Shown in pieces: positions 53,193 to 61,489 of a stretch of DNA of 64,000 bases (position 1 is its first letter; the number at the start of each line of letters is the position of its first letter). Position numbers and translations under genes: made by a program. The notes beneath the pieces were generated by a model that was given only the letters and a program-made list of their open reading frames with translations, searched no databases and was not told the origin of the DNA. Source of the DNA: Planococcus shixiaomingii. GTDB lineage: Bacteria; Bacillota; Bacilli; Bacillales_A; Planococcaceae. Location: assembly GCF_030413615.1 (NCBI RefSeq), contig NZ_CP129236.1, positions 1,658,001 to 1,722,000 on the forward strand, written 5' to 3'.

Positions 53193-53429
53193 ATGGCTGA
53201 AAAAGAAATTATGTTCAACGAAGCGATGGAACAACTTGAAGAAATTGTTCGTCAATTGGAACAAGGCGACGTGCCATTAGAGCAGGCACTGACGCTTTAT
53301 CAAAAAGGCATGGAACTATCGAAAGTGTGCCACGATAAATTACAGAATGCAGAAAAACAGCTCGTTACTATGATGAACGATGGCAAAGAAGTGCCGGCGA
53401 ACATAGAAACGGATGGGCCAGCCATATGA
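53193..53429 (+). CDS. xseB: Exodeoxyribonuclease VII small subunit
   Basis: 78 residues, helical: FNEAMEQLEEIVRQLEQGDV and PLEQALTLYQKGMEL are the family signature. It winds around XseA. Two bases after xseA; ribosome site AAAGGAG at the xseA end; overlaps ispA by ATGA. Confidence 0.94.
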   Translation: MAEKEIMFNEAMEQLEEIVRQLEQGDVPLEQALTLYQKGMELSKVCHDKLQNAEKQLVTMMNDGKEVPANIETDGPAI

Positions 53430-54304
53430 ATTTGACTCAATTCCGGAAACAATACGAAACGTTAATCCAAAATGAAATGACTAGTTTGATTGATTCACTG
53501 GCAATTCCGGTTTCTTTAAAAGAAGCCATGCAATACTCGCTGCAAGCCGGCGGTAAACGGATTCGCCCGATTCTGCTATTGGCGGTCGTTGAAGAATTCG
53601 GAATCGAACATCCGGATGCCTTGAAAGTGGCGGCGGCGATTGAAATGATCCACACGTACTCGCTGATTCACGACGATTTGCCAAGCATGGATGATGATGA
53701 TTTGAGACGCGGCATGCCGACTAATCATGTGGTTTTCGGCGAGGCACTGGCTATATTGGCAGGAGATGCATTATTGACATACAGTTTTGGCATCGTTTCG
53801 CGCTTGGAACATATCTCAAGCGACGACAAAATCCGGCTTATCGATTTGATGAGCGTTTCTTCAGGTGCAGAAGGCATGGTTGGCGGACAGGTACTTGACA
53901 TCGAAGGGGAAGAAAAACAACTATCGCTCGAAGAGCTGGAAAAGGTCCATCGCTTGAAAACCGGAGCGCTTTTAACGTACAGTATTTTGGCAGGCGGTAT
54001 TTTAGCCCAAGCTTCAGCCGAAGAAATGATGGCGCTCAGCCGCTTTGGAGAGCATCTTGGCCTCGCTTTCCAAATTCAGGATGACATTCTGGACGTGACG
54101 GGCACTTCCGAAGAACTCGGAAAAACGGCCGGCAAAGATGAATCGAGCGAGAAAAGCACGTATCCAAGCATCCTGACTTTGCCAAAAGCAAAAGAAAAAT
54201 TGGATTTTCATGCTTCGGAAGCCCTGAAGGCACTTGAGTCTTTAAACAGGGAATTGCCGTTGCTGCGCGGATTGACGGATTTAATCGTTCAGCGGAAAAA
54301 TTGA
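53426..54304 (+). CDS. ispA: Farnesyl diphosphate synthase / (E,E)-polyprenyl synthase
   Basis: Chain elongation of isoprenoids to farnesyl diphosphate. 292 residues; first Asp-rich motif DDLPSMDDDD with LRRG, second motif QIQDDILDVTG, and GGKRIRP are intact. Stands immediately before dxs, so early and late isoprenoid steps are clustered. Confidence 0.95.
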   Translation: MNLTQFRKQYETLIQNEMTSLIDSLAIPVSLKEAMQYSLQAGGKRIRPILLLAVVEEFGIEHPDALKVAAAIEMIHTYSLIHDDLPSMDDDDLRRGMPTNHVVFGEALAILAGDALLTYSFGIVSRLEHISSDDKIRLIDLMSVSSGAEGMVGGQVLDIEGEEKQLSLEELEKVHRLKTGALLTYSILAGGILAQASAEEMMALSRFGEHLGLAFQIQDDILDVTGTSEELGKTAGKDESSEKSTYPSILTLPKAKEKLDFHASEALKALESLNRELPLLRGLTDLIVQRKN

Positions 54305-54323
54305 AACCGGCAGTTTTCAACAT

Positions 54324-54350
54324 AGCGCCGCATCTGCAGCGGCGCTTTTA
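54324..54350 (+). terminator. Terminator after ispA
   Basis: AGCGCCGC-atctgca-GCGGCGCT then TTTT; a strong GC stem with a short T tract. Confidence 0.75.
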
Positions 54351-54504
54351 GCATGCGTCTGTACGGACAGGAATCGGCAAGGGGAAATTACGGAAATTGA
54401 AGTTTCTCCGGATTTCCGAGGCTCTCGTTTGTACATTCGCCATCTATTGATATAATAGAAACAGGCGTTTAACGGAAAAATTTTGAAAAAGGTGTGTGAT
54501 GGCA

Positions 54505-56409
54505 ATGGATCTTCATACGATTACCAGTCCATCTTTCTTAAAAGAGCTAGACAATAAACAGCTCGTTGAATTAAGTGAAGATATCCGGCGATTTTTAATA
54601 GAAAATTTATCAAGAACAGGCGGCCATATCGGCCCGAATTTAGGTGTCGTTGAATTGACGCTTGCTTTGCACAAAGTATTCGACAGTCCGGCGGATAAAT
54701 TGATTTGGGATGTAGGCCATCAGTCTTATGTACATAAGATTTTGACTGGCAGAGCGAGTCAATTTGACAGCTTGCGCCAGTTTAAAGGGTTATGCGGATT
54801 CCCGAAACGTATAGAAAGCGACCATGATGTCTGGGAAACCGGCCATAGTTCGACTTCACTGTCCGCTGCAATGGGAATGGCTGCAGCACGCGACATCAAA
54901 AAAGAAAAAAATCACGTGATCCCGATTATTGGAGACGGTGCTTTAACAGGCGGAATGGCGCTTGAAGCCCTTAATCACATCGGCCACGAACAAACAAATA
55001 TGATCGTCATCTTGAATGACAATGAAATGTCGATTGCTCCAAACGTCGGAGCACTCCACAACGTATTGGGCAGACTTCGTACTGCAGGCAAGTACAACAA
55101 GGCGAAAGACGATTTGGAATATTTGATGAAAAAAATTCCGGCGGTCGGCGGCAAACTCGCAGCTACTGCAGAACGTGTCAAAGACAGTTTGAAGTACTTG
55201 CTGGTGTCGGGCGTCTTTTTCGAGGAGCTTGGATTTACGTATCTTGGGCCGATTGATGGCCACAACTTGGAAGAGTTGGAAGAAAACCTTTTATATGCGA
55301 AAAAAGTGGATGGCCCAGTTTTGCTCCACGTCCTGACGAAAAAAGGGAAAGGCTTCTTGCCTGCTGAACAAGATGTAATCGGCACTTGGCATGGCATTGG
55401 ACCTTATAAGATGGAAACCGGTGATTTGGTGAAATCGTCAAATACCGCACCTTCTTGGAGTGGTTTAATAGCGGAAACGGTCAGAAAACTGGCGCGGACC
55501 GATGAACGCATTGTGGCGATTACGCCTGCAATGCCAGTCGGCTCGAAATTGGAAGGATTTGCTTCTGAGTTTCCAGAGCGCATGTTTGACGTCGGCATCG
55601 CGGAACAGCACGCCACTACGATGGCGGCAGGTCTTGCTACACAGGACATGAAACCGTTCCTTGCCATTTACTCGACGTTTTTACAGCGCGCATACGATCA
55701 AGTGCTGCATGATATTTGCCGCCAAAACTTGAACGTCTTTATCGGTATCGATCGATCAGGACTTGTTGGAGCAGATGGGGAAACCCATCAAGGCGTTTTT
55801 GATATCGCCTTCTTGCGCCACTTGCCGAACATGGTGATCATGATGCCAAAAGACGAAAACGAAGGCCAGCATATGGTCAAAACAGCAATCGAATACAATG
55901 ATGGACCAATCGCACTTCGTTACCCGAGAGGCAACGGCCTTGGCGTACCGATGGACAGCGAATTGCAAGTTTTGCCGATCGGTTCATGGGAAGTTTTAAA
56001 AACGGGTACGGATGCGGTCATTCTAACATTTGGTACGACAATCCCGATGGCTATCCATGCAGCAGAGCAATTGGCACAACAAGGCATCAACGCTGAAGTG
56101 GTCAACGCGCGTTTCATCAAGCCGATGGACGTTGCTATGCTTCATGAAATATTCAGCCGGGACGTTCCGGTCGTGACCATTGAAGAAGCGGTGCTGCAAG
56201 GCGGATTCGGCAGTGCTGTTCTGGAATTTGCACAAGAAAGCGGCTATTCCAACGCAGTCATCGACCGTTTAGGGATTCCTGACGAATTTATCGAGCACGG
56301 CGATGTAGCTGAGTTGATGGACGAAATTCATTTAAATAGCGACGAAGTTGTTAATAGAGTCAAAATGCACGTTCAATCAACAAAAAAAGCGGGTTTTAAT
56401 GCACTATGA
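54505..56409 (+). CDS. dxs: 1-deoxy-D-xylulose-5-phosphate synthase
   Basis: First MEP-pathway enzyme, thiamine diphosphate dependent. 634 residues. The ATG at 54505 gives [15 protein letters not shown], which matches the family, 10 bases after AAGGTG; GTG 54496 and ATG 54499 are alternatives. The ThDP motif [18 protein letters not shown]...NDN, the catalytic Glu of DVGIAEQHA and the transketolase C-terminal domain are present. Overlaps tlyA. Confidence 0.97.
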   Translation: MDLHTITSPSFLKELDNKQLVELSEDIRRFLIENLSRTGGHIGPNLGVVELTLALHKVFDSPADKLIWDVGHQSYVHKILTGRASQFDSLRQFKGLCGFPKRIESDHDVWETGHSSTSLSAAMGMAAARDIKKEKNHVIPIIGDGALTGGMALEALNHIGHEQTNMIVILNDNEMSIAPNVGALHNVLGRLRTAGKYNKAKDDLEYLMKKIPAVGGKLAATAERVKDSLKYLLVSGVFFEELGFTYLGPIDGHNLEELEENLLYAKKVDGPVLLHVLTKKGKGFLPAEQDVIGTWHGIGPYKMETGDLVKSSNTAPSWSGLIAETVRKLARTDERIVAITPAMPVGSKLEGFASEFPERMFDVGIAEQHATTMAAGLATQDMKPFLAIYSTFLQRAYDQVLHDICRQNLNVFIGIDRSGLVGADGETHQGVFDIAFLRHLPNMVIMMPKDENEGQHMVKTAIEYNDGPIALRYPRGNGLGVPMDSELQVLPIGSWEVLKTGTDAVILTFGTTIPMAIHAAEQLAQQGINAEVVNARFIKPMDVAMLHEIFSRDVPVVTIEEAVLQGGFGSAVLEFAQESGYSNAVIDRLGIPDEFIEHGDVAELMDEIHLNSDEVVNRVKMHVQSTKKAGFNAL

Positions 56410-57227
56410 ACAAACCGAAAAAAGAGCGCGTGGATATCTTATTAGTTGAACGAGGCATCTGTGAGACGCGTGAAAAAGCAAAACGGGCTATCATGGCTGG
56501 CATCATCTATTCGAATGAAGAACGGATGGACCGGCCCGGTGAAAAAATTCCAGAAGATGCCCCGCTTCAAATGAAAGGCAATGATTTAAAATATGTCAGC
56601 CGCGGCGGGCTGAAGCTTGAAAAAGCGCTGGCTGAATTTGATCTTTCTGTAGAGGGGAAGCTGATGTTAGATATCGGCTCCTCTACTGGGGGATTTACGG
56701 ATTGTGCGCTGCAAAACGGAGCGAAACATTGCTATGCCCTCGATGTCGGGTATAACCAGCTTGCCTGGAAAATCCGCCAGGACGAACGGGTGACCGTCAT
56801 GGAGCGGACCAATTTCCGGCATTCGAAACCGGAGGATTTTGACCAAGGATTACCGGAATTTGCGACGATCGATGTTTCGTTCATTTCCTTGAAAATCATT
56901 TTGCCCGTATTAAAAACCATTCTTGTTCCGGGTGGGGATGTCATTGCTTTGGTGAAGCCGCAATTCGAAGCCGGCCGTGACAACGTCGGCAAAAAAGGAA
57001 TTGTGCGGGATCCGAAAGTGCATCGCGACGTACTTTTGAAAGTTGGGCAGTTTGCAGTAGATGCAGGCTTCCACTTGAAAAACATGTCATTTTCGCCGAT
57101 TACCGGCGGCGAAGGAAATATCGAATTTCTGTTTCATTTGCAATCTGCAGAAGAAAATAGTGAAATAATGGAAGTTTCCAAAGCGGATATTGATGAAGTA
57201 GTTCAAATTGCACATGAAAAATTGTAA
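56406..57227 (+). CDS. TlyA-family rRNA 2'-O-methyltransferase (YqxC-like)
   Basis: 273 residues: N-terminal S4 RNA-binding domain ([20 protein letters not shown]) and a FtsJ-like methyltransferase domain with SAM motif [12 protein letters not shown] and the catalytic lysine region VKPQFEAGR. In mycobacteria TlyA methylates 16S and 23S rRNA. It overlaps dxs by four bases, the same arrangement as dxs-yqxC in B. subtilis. Confidence 0.9.
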   Translation: MNKPKKERVDILLVERGICETREKAKRAIMAGIIYSNEERMDRPGEKIPEDAPLQMKGNDLKYVSRGGLKLEKALAEFDLSVEGKLMLDIGSSTGGFTDCALQNGAKHCYALDVGYNQLAWKIRQDERVTVMERTNFRHSKPEDFDQGLPEFATIDVSFISLKIILPVLKTILVPGGDVIALVKPQFEAGRDNVGKKGIVRDPKVHRDVLLKVGQFAVDAGFHLKNMSFSPITGGEGNIEFLFHLQSAEENSEIMEVSKADIDEVVQIAHEKL

Positions 57228-57229
57228 AA

Positions 57230-57257
57230 CACATCCCTTTTTGGGATGTGTTTTCTT
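57230..57257 (+). terminator. Terminator after tlyA
   Basis: ACACATCCC-ttttt-GGGATGTGT followed by TTTCTTG. Confidence 0.85.
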
Positions 57258-57324
57258 GTTTTTAAGGCAGTTTAAAGGTACGATATTAAGGATATAGAAT
57301 AATTATTCATCCAAGGAGGTCCCT

Positions 57325-57774
57325 ATGAACAAAGGGCAACGTCATATTAAAATTAGAGATTTGATTTCGAACCAGGAAATCGAAACGCAAGACGATTTAG
57401 TGGACCTGTTGAAGGCGGCCGGTTATGCAGTCACGCAGGCCACCGTTTCGCGTGATATAAAAGAACTTCATTTAGTGAAAGTGCCTTTGCAGGACGGACG
57501 CTATAAATACAGCCTGCCGGCAGACCAGCGGTTTAATCCAATGCAAAAACTGCACCGCGCACTTACAGATGCGTTTGTCAGCATTGATGGAGCGAGCCAT
57601 TTTCTAGTCATGAAAACATTGCCAGGGAATGCCCATGCAATCGGTTCATTGATCGATCATCTCGGTTGGGAAGAAATTTTAGGGACGATTTGCGGGGACG
57701 ACACATGTTTAATTATTTGCCGAGACACGGAACACCGTGAGATTTTAAAACAGCGCTTGATCGAAATGCTTTAA
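57325..57774 (+). CDS. argR: Arginine repressor ArgR/AhrC
   Basis: Arginine-sensing regulator of arginine biosynthesis and breakdown. 149 residues: N-terminal winged helix with [17 protein letters not shown]-terminal hexamerisation and arginine-binding domain with [11 protein letters not shown] and [28 protein letters not shown] precedes the ATG. Followed by recN, as in B. subtilis. Confidence 0.95.
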   Translation: MNKGQRHIKIRDLISNQEIETQDDLVDLLKAAGYAVTQATVSRDIKELHLVKVPLQDGRYKYSLPADQRFNPMQKLHRALTDAFVSIDGASHFLVMKTLPGNAHAIGSLIDHLGWEEILGTICGDDTCLIICRDTEHREILKQRLIEML

Positions 57775-57792
57775 TAAAGAGGTGACAGCACT

Positions 57793-59490
57793 ATGCTGAG
57801 AGAACTGGACATCCGCAATTTTGCGATCATCGATACATTGTCAGTCAGTTTCTCTGAGGGGCTAACGGTCTTGACAGGGGAGACAGGGGCGGGGAAATCG
57901 ATTATAATAGATGCCGTCCATTTATTGGCTGGAGGACGCGGAAGCCAGGAATTTATCCGTCACGGGTCCAACAAAGCTGAAATCGAAGGCTTATTTACGC
58001 TCGACAATGAAAAGCATCCCGTTTTTCGCAAATTAGAGGAATTAGGCCTCCCATCTAGCGAAGGGGATATCGTGTTGCGACGCGAATTGAACGACAAAGG
58101 GAAGAATGTCTGCCGGATCAATGGGAAATTGGTGACCATTTCCATTTTGCGTGAAATTGGCGGGGTGCTGATTGACATCCATGGCCAGCACGAAACCCAG
58201 GAATTGATGGACGAAAAGCAGCACTTGCATTTATTGGACCAATTTGCCGGGGGCAGCTTGTCGAAAGCGCGTGAAAGTTATGCCCACACTTTCGAGAAAT
58301 ACAGCCGGCTAAAACGAGAATTCGCGTCGTATAATGAAAATGAACAGCAAATTGCCCAGCGCATCGATTTGCTGACTTTTCAGCTGCGGGAAATCAGTGC
58401 GGCAGAGCTTGTAGCAGGCGAAGAGGAAGAGTTGATGCAGGAACGCAAAAAGCTGCAGAATTTCAACAAAATCTACGAATCTGTCTCAGCTGCCCACGAA
58501 GCGATCCAAGGGGAATCGAAAGGGCTGGATTGGGTGGGTTCTGCGATGTCTGAACTGGAGCATGCCGCTTCAGTTGATGAGCAGCTTGTGCCTCATTCTG
58601 AAACCTTGTCCGGCGCATTTTATCAAATACAAGATGTGTCGGTGGAAATCAAGCGGATTATTGATGATATGGAATTTGACCCCGAACGGCTGAATCAGAT
58701 CGAACAGCGTTTAGCATTGATCCAATCCTTAAAAAGAAAGTACGGCGCGTCAGTCGAAGATATTTTGTTGTACCACGAAACCCAGGCGGACGAACTGGAC
58801 AAATTGTTGAACCGCGACAAACGGCTTCAGTTGGACCAGGAAAAATTAAAAGAATTGACAGAAGATCTTCGCATTGAAGCGGAGGAATTGACAATGCTGC
58901 GGAAAAAAGCGGCGAAAAAGCTTGGGCAAGCCATTATGGAGCAATTGCAAGAACTGCATATGGGCAAAGCGTCGTTTGAAGTGAATTTTGAAGCCTTGCC
59001 GAACAACAAGTTTGACCGCAACGGCCGGGATGCCATTTCGTTCTATATTTCAACCAACTTGGGTGAACCATTGAAACCGTTGACAAAAGTAGCTTCAGGC
59101 GGCGAGTTGTCCCGGATGATGCTTGCGTTAAAAACGATTTTCTCGAAACACCAAGGCGTCACTTCGCTTATTTTTGACGAAGTCGACACCGGGGTCAGCG
59201 GGCGGGTGGCGCAGGCAATAGCTGAAAAAATTGCGGCGATCTCGGTCCATTCGCAAGTGCTCTGCATTTCTCATTTGCCACAAGTTGCTGCCATGGCAGA
59301 CCAGCACTTGTTCATCGAAAAACGAGTTGAAAAACAACGGACCATCACTGCTGTCCATGAGTTGAGCGGGCAGGAGCGCACGGAAGAAATGAGCCGGATG
59401 CTGTCCGGGGCAGAAATAACGGAACTGACGCTGCAGCACGCAGAAGAGCTGCTGACGCTTGCGCATGACCGAAAACTCACGATGAAGTAA
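57793..59490 (+). CDS. recN: DNA repair protein RecN
   Basis: SMC-like ATPase for double-strand break repair. 565 residues: Walker A TGETGAGKS in the N-terminal head, a central coiled coil (about 150-350), then signature KVASGGELSRMMLAL and Walker B TSLIFDEVDTGVSG. AAAGAGGTGACAGC precedes the ATG. In B. subtilis spoIVB lies between recN and spo0A; here spo0A follows after 34 bases. Confidence 0.96.
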   Translation: MLRELDIRNFAIIDTLSVSFSEGLTVLTGETGAGKSIIIDAVHLLAGGRGSQEFIRHGSNKAEIEGLFTLDNEKHPVFRKLEELGLPSSEGDIVLRRELNDKGKNVCRINGKLVTISILREIGGVLIDIHGQHETQELMDEKQHLHLLDQFAGGSLSKARESYAHTFEKYSRLKREFASYNENEQQIAQRIDLLTFQLREISAAELVAGEEEELMQERKKLQNFNKIYESVSAAHEAIQGESKGLDWVGSAMSELEHAASVDEQLVPHSETLSGAFYQIQDVSVEIKRIIDDMEFDPERLNQIEQRLALIQSLKRKYGASVEDILLYHETQADELDKLLNRDKRLQLDQEKLKELTEDLRIEAEELTMLRKKAAKKLGQAIMEQLQELHMGKASFEVNFEALPNNKFDRNGRDAISFYISTNLGEPLKPLTKVASGGELSRMMLALKTIFSKHQGVTSLIFDEVDTGVSGRVAQAIAEKIAAISVHSQVLCISHLPQVAAMADQHLFIEKRVEKQRTITAVHELSGQERTEEMSRMLSGAEITELTLQHAEELLTLAHDRKLTMK

Positions 59491-59524
59491 TGTTGCAAGA
59501 AATAGTCACCAGGGGGAGAAGTTG

Positions 59525-60292
59525 ATGGACAAAATACAAGTTGCAATTGCAGACGATAATCGTGAACTGGTAGAACTCATGAGCGATTATTTGAACAGCC
59601 AACCGAATATGGAAGTGGTGGCAATTGCGTATAACGGCAAGATGTGCATCGATATGTTAAAAGACCACCAGGTTGATATTTTATTGCTTGATGTAATCAT
59701 GCCTTATTTGGATGGCATTGCGGTACTCGATGCCATCAAAGAAGACGAAGAACTGAAAAATATTGCCGTCATTATGCTGTCTGCATTCGGGCAGGAGGCG
59801 ATTATGAGCCAGGCTGCCCAATACGGAGCTTCTTATTTTATTATGAAGCCGTTTGAAGCTGAAAGATTGGCCATGCAGATCAACCACATCATGCAAAATG
59901 GAGAGAAATCGGTGGTAGATCCGAAAACGGAAAAAAGCGAGCGAGACGAAAAAATCAATGACCGTATTAAAGAAGTCGGCATTCCACCGCATCTTATAGG
60001 CTATAAGTATTTGAAAGAAGCCGTTTCGCTTGTCTTAGACGAACCGGAAATGTTGAACAAAGTAACCAAATCGCTGTATCCAGGTGTAGCGAAAAAATTT
60101 GATACAACCCCGCAGCGCGTAGAACGTTCCATTCGAAGCGCGATTGAAAATGCTTGGAAAAACAATGAAATCGATCAGCTATCAAAAATCTTCGGTTATA
60201 GCGAAGAGCATTTAGAAGCAAAACCTTCTAATTCGCAGTTTATCGGTTTGGTAGCTGAAAGCCTTAAATTCGCACGAAAAGAAATTATCTAA
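59525..60292 (+). CDS. spo0A: Spo0A response regulator
   Basis: Master regulator of the phosphorelay. 255 residues: receiver domain with acidic pocket Asp10-Asp11, phospho-acceptor Asp56 in LLLDVIMP, switch residues in MLSAFGQE and Lys in FIMKPF; then a C-terminal DNA-binding domain with SLYPGVAKKFDTTPQRVERS, almost the same as in sporulating Bacillus. Nothing looks broken. The ATG at 59525 is used (AGGGGGAGAAG upstream); a TTG directly before it is an alternative. Since spoIIIA and spoIVB are absent from their normal places, it may control biofilm or stationary-phase genes instead of sporulation. Confidence 0.93.
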   Translation: MDKIQVAIADDNRELVELMSDYLNSQPNMEVVAIAYNGKMCIDMLKDHQVDILLLDVIMPYLDGIAVLDAIKEDEELKNIAVIMLSAFGQEAIMSQAAQYGASYFIMKPFEAERLAMQINHIMQNGEKSVVDPKTEKSERDEKINDRIKEVGIPPHLIGYKYLKEAVSLVLDEPEMLNKVTKSLYPGVAKKFDTTPQRVERSIRSAIENAWKNNEIDQLSKIFGYSEEHLEAKPSNSQFIGLVAESLKFARKEII

Positions 60293-60316
60293 TATCCCAT
60301 TATCCCAATTATAATT

Positions 60317-60357
60317 TGAAAGCCTGCTAAACAAACTCGTTTAGCAGGCTTTTTATT
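60317..60357 (+). terminator. Terminator after spo0A
   Basis: AAAGCCTGCTAAAC-aaactc-GTTTAGCAGGCTTT followed by a T tract. Confidence 0.92.
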
Positions 60358-60622
60358 TTTGTGCAAAAAGCGAGTGGCCCGAAATAGCCATTAGGCACTT
60401 CTAATAGATAAATGTACTTTAATACATAAGGAAGTATTTCAAAAAAACAACCCGCAATTAAAGATAGCAAACCATAAAAAATGGAAGCTTTTAACTCCAA
60501 AAAGCTATTGCCTTCACTAATATCCAGGCGCATAATAGGAAAAAATAATAGTTTTCTGGTAATGATGCAGCCATATTTCCTTTCGTTCGTACTTAATATA
60601 CTTTAGAAAGGATGAAGTTTGC
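60358..60622. other. Intergenic after spo0A
   Basis: About 265 AT-rich bases with no supported gene. A TATACT (60597-60602) close to the next gene may be a -10 box. No spoIVB fragment is recognisable. Confidence 0.4.
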
Positions 60623-61066
60623 ATGAATGAAAAATTTGGGGCTTTTCTTATAGGAGGCATACTGTTACTGGGAGCTTGCGGCTCGGAAGCACAACCGGCA
60701 GAAGAAGATATGAATGCGGCGGAACATGAGATGGAAGAAGGGCCGGATGTTGAAAAACAAGCTGGAACTGAAGAAAGTGCTGCTGATGCCCCTGAAGCCA
60801 AAAGCGGGGAAGCATCTCCTCTTTTAGCGAAAGGAGAAACAACAAGCTTTGTGTTTAACGAGGCAGGAGAGTTTCCGATCTACTGTCAGCCGCATCCCAA
60901 CATGGAGATGACCGTCGTTGTAGAAGAGGGAGCGGCGAATTCAGGGGAAGCGGCCGTCGACATTGCTGATTTCGCCTTTGGCGAAAAAACGTTTACGGTT
61001 GCTCCTGGTACAGTCATCACATGGACCAACCAAGACGATGTACAGCATAACGTAGCTTTCAAGTGA
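60623..61066 (+). CDS. Lipoprotein with cupredoxin halves in swapped order
   Basis: 147 residues. Signal peptide with lipobox LLLGACG (Cys19), an acidic low-complexity linker (about 22-65), then a segment that is normally the C-terminal half of a cupredoxin (GETTSFVFNEAGEFPIY then Cys88, His91, Met94), followed by what is normally the N-terminal half (VDIADFAFGEKTFTVAPG, then WTNQDDVQHNV with His142). All four usual copper ligands are thus present, but permuted. The frame ends five residues after His142; an adjacent frame continues DGAKFEDLQ, the expected next segment, so a decayed second domain is also possible. Probably extracellular copper or electron-transfer protein. Confidence 0.7.
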   Translation: MNEKFGAFLIGGILLLGACGSEAQPAEEDMNAAEHEMEEGPDVEKQAGTEESAADAPEAKSGEASPLLAKGETTSFVFNEAGEFPIYCQPHPNMEMTVVVEEGAANSGEAAVDIADFAFGEKTFTVAPGTVITWTNQDDVQHNVAFK

Positions 61067-61095
61067 CGGGGCAAAGTTTGAGGACTTGCAAATAC

Positions 61096-61139
61096 GAAAA
61101 AAAGAGCTTCCGCAAAAAATGCGGTAGCTCTTTTTATTT
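61096..61139. terminator. Bidirectional terminator
   Basis: AAAGAGCTtCCGCA-aaaaa-TGCGGtAGCTCTTT with A and T tracts, between convergent genes. Confidence 0.88.
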
Positions 61140-61367
61140 TTGAAATCTTTTTTGCACAGTTCCTTTTTTACGGTCCCGGTTAAGCAGGAAACCGGCAAAA
61201 AAGCCGATGCCGAGAACGACAAAAATAGTGCCGAGCGTAAATTGCAGCCATAAAGCAGGATATGGTTCGAGCAGTTTGTTGAACAATGTATCACGCATGA
61301 GTTTTATGCCATAAGCAGCCATAATACCTGGTATCAATAAGACAATAAATGCTATTAAACGTCCCAT
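61134..61367 (-). CDS. DUF2627 small membrane protein (YqzF-like)
   Basis: 77 residues with two hydrophobic helices (about 3-22 and 38-62) and a basic tail (NRDRKKGTVQKRFQK). Function unknown. AAGGAGTGG precedes the ATG. It lies next to bkdR in opposite orientation, as yqzF does in B. subtilis. Confidence 0.82.
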   Translation of the reverse strand: MGRLIAFIVLLIPGIMAAYGIKLMRDTLFNKLLEPYPALWLQFTLGTIFVVLGIGFFAGFLLNRDRKKGTVQKRFQK

Positions 61368-61448
61368 GTTTCCACTCCTTCAATTCTATTGTTTCGAATT
61401 CTATTAAAGTTGTCAAGAATTCCATCCTAAGGTACGCTAAAGAAAAGA

Positions 61449-61464
61449 TTGCAAGCTTTTGCAA
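61449..61464. promoter_or_regulatory. Two TTGCAA motifs 10 bases apart before bkdR
   Basis: TTGCAA at 61449 and 61459. The same motif recurs with 10-base phase in front of ptb (63542-63577), which suggests a shared regulator, perhaps BkdR itself. Confidence 0.5.
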
Positions 61465-61489
61465 GGTTATATGAAAGGTGTGAATAGAA

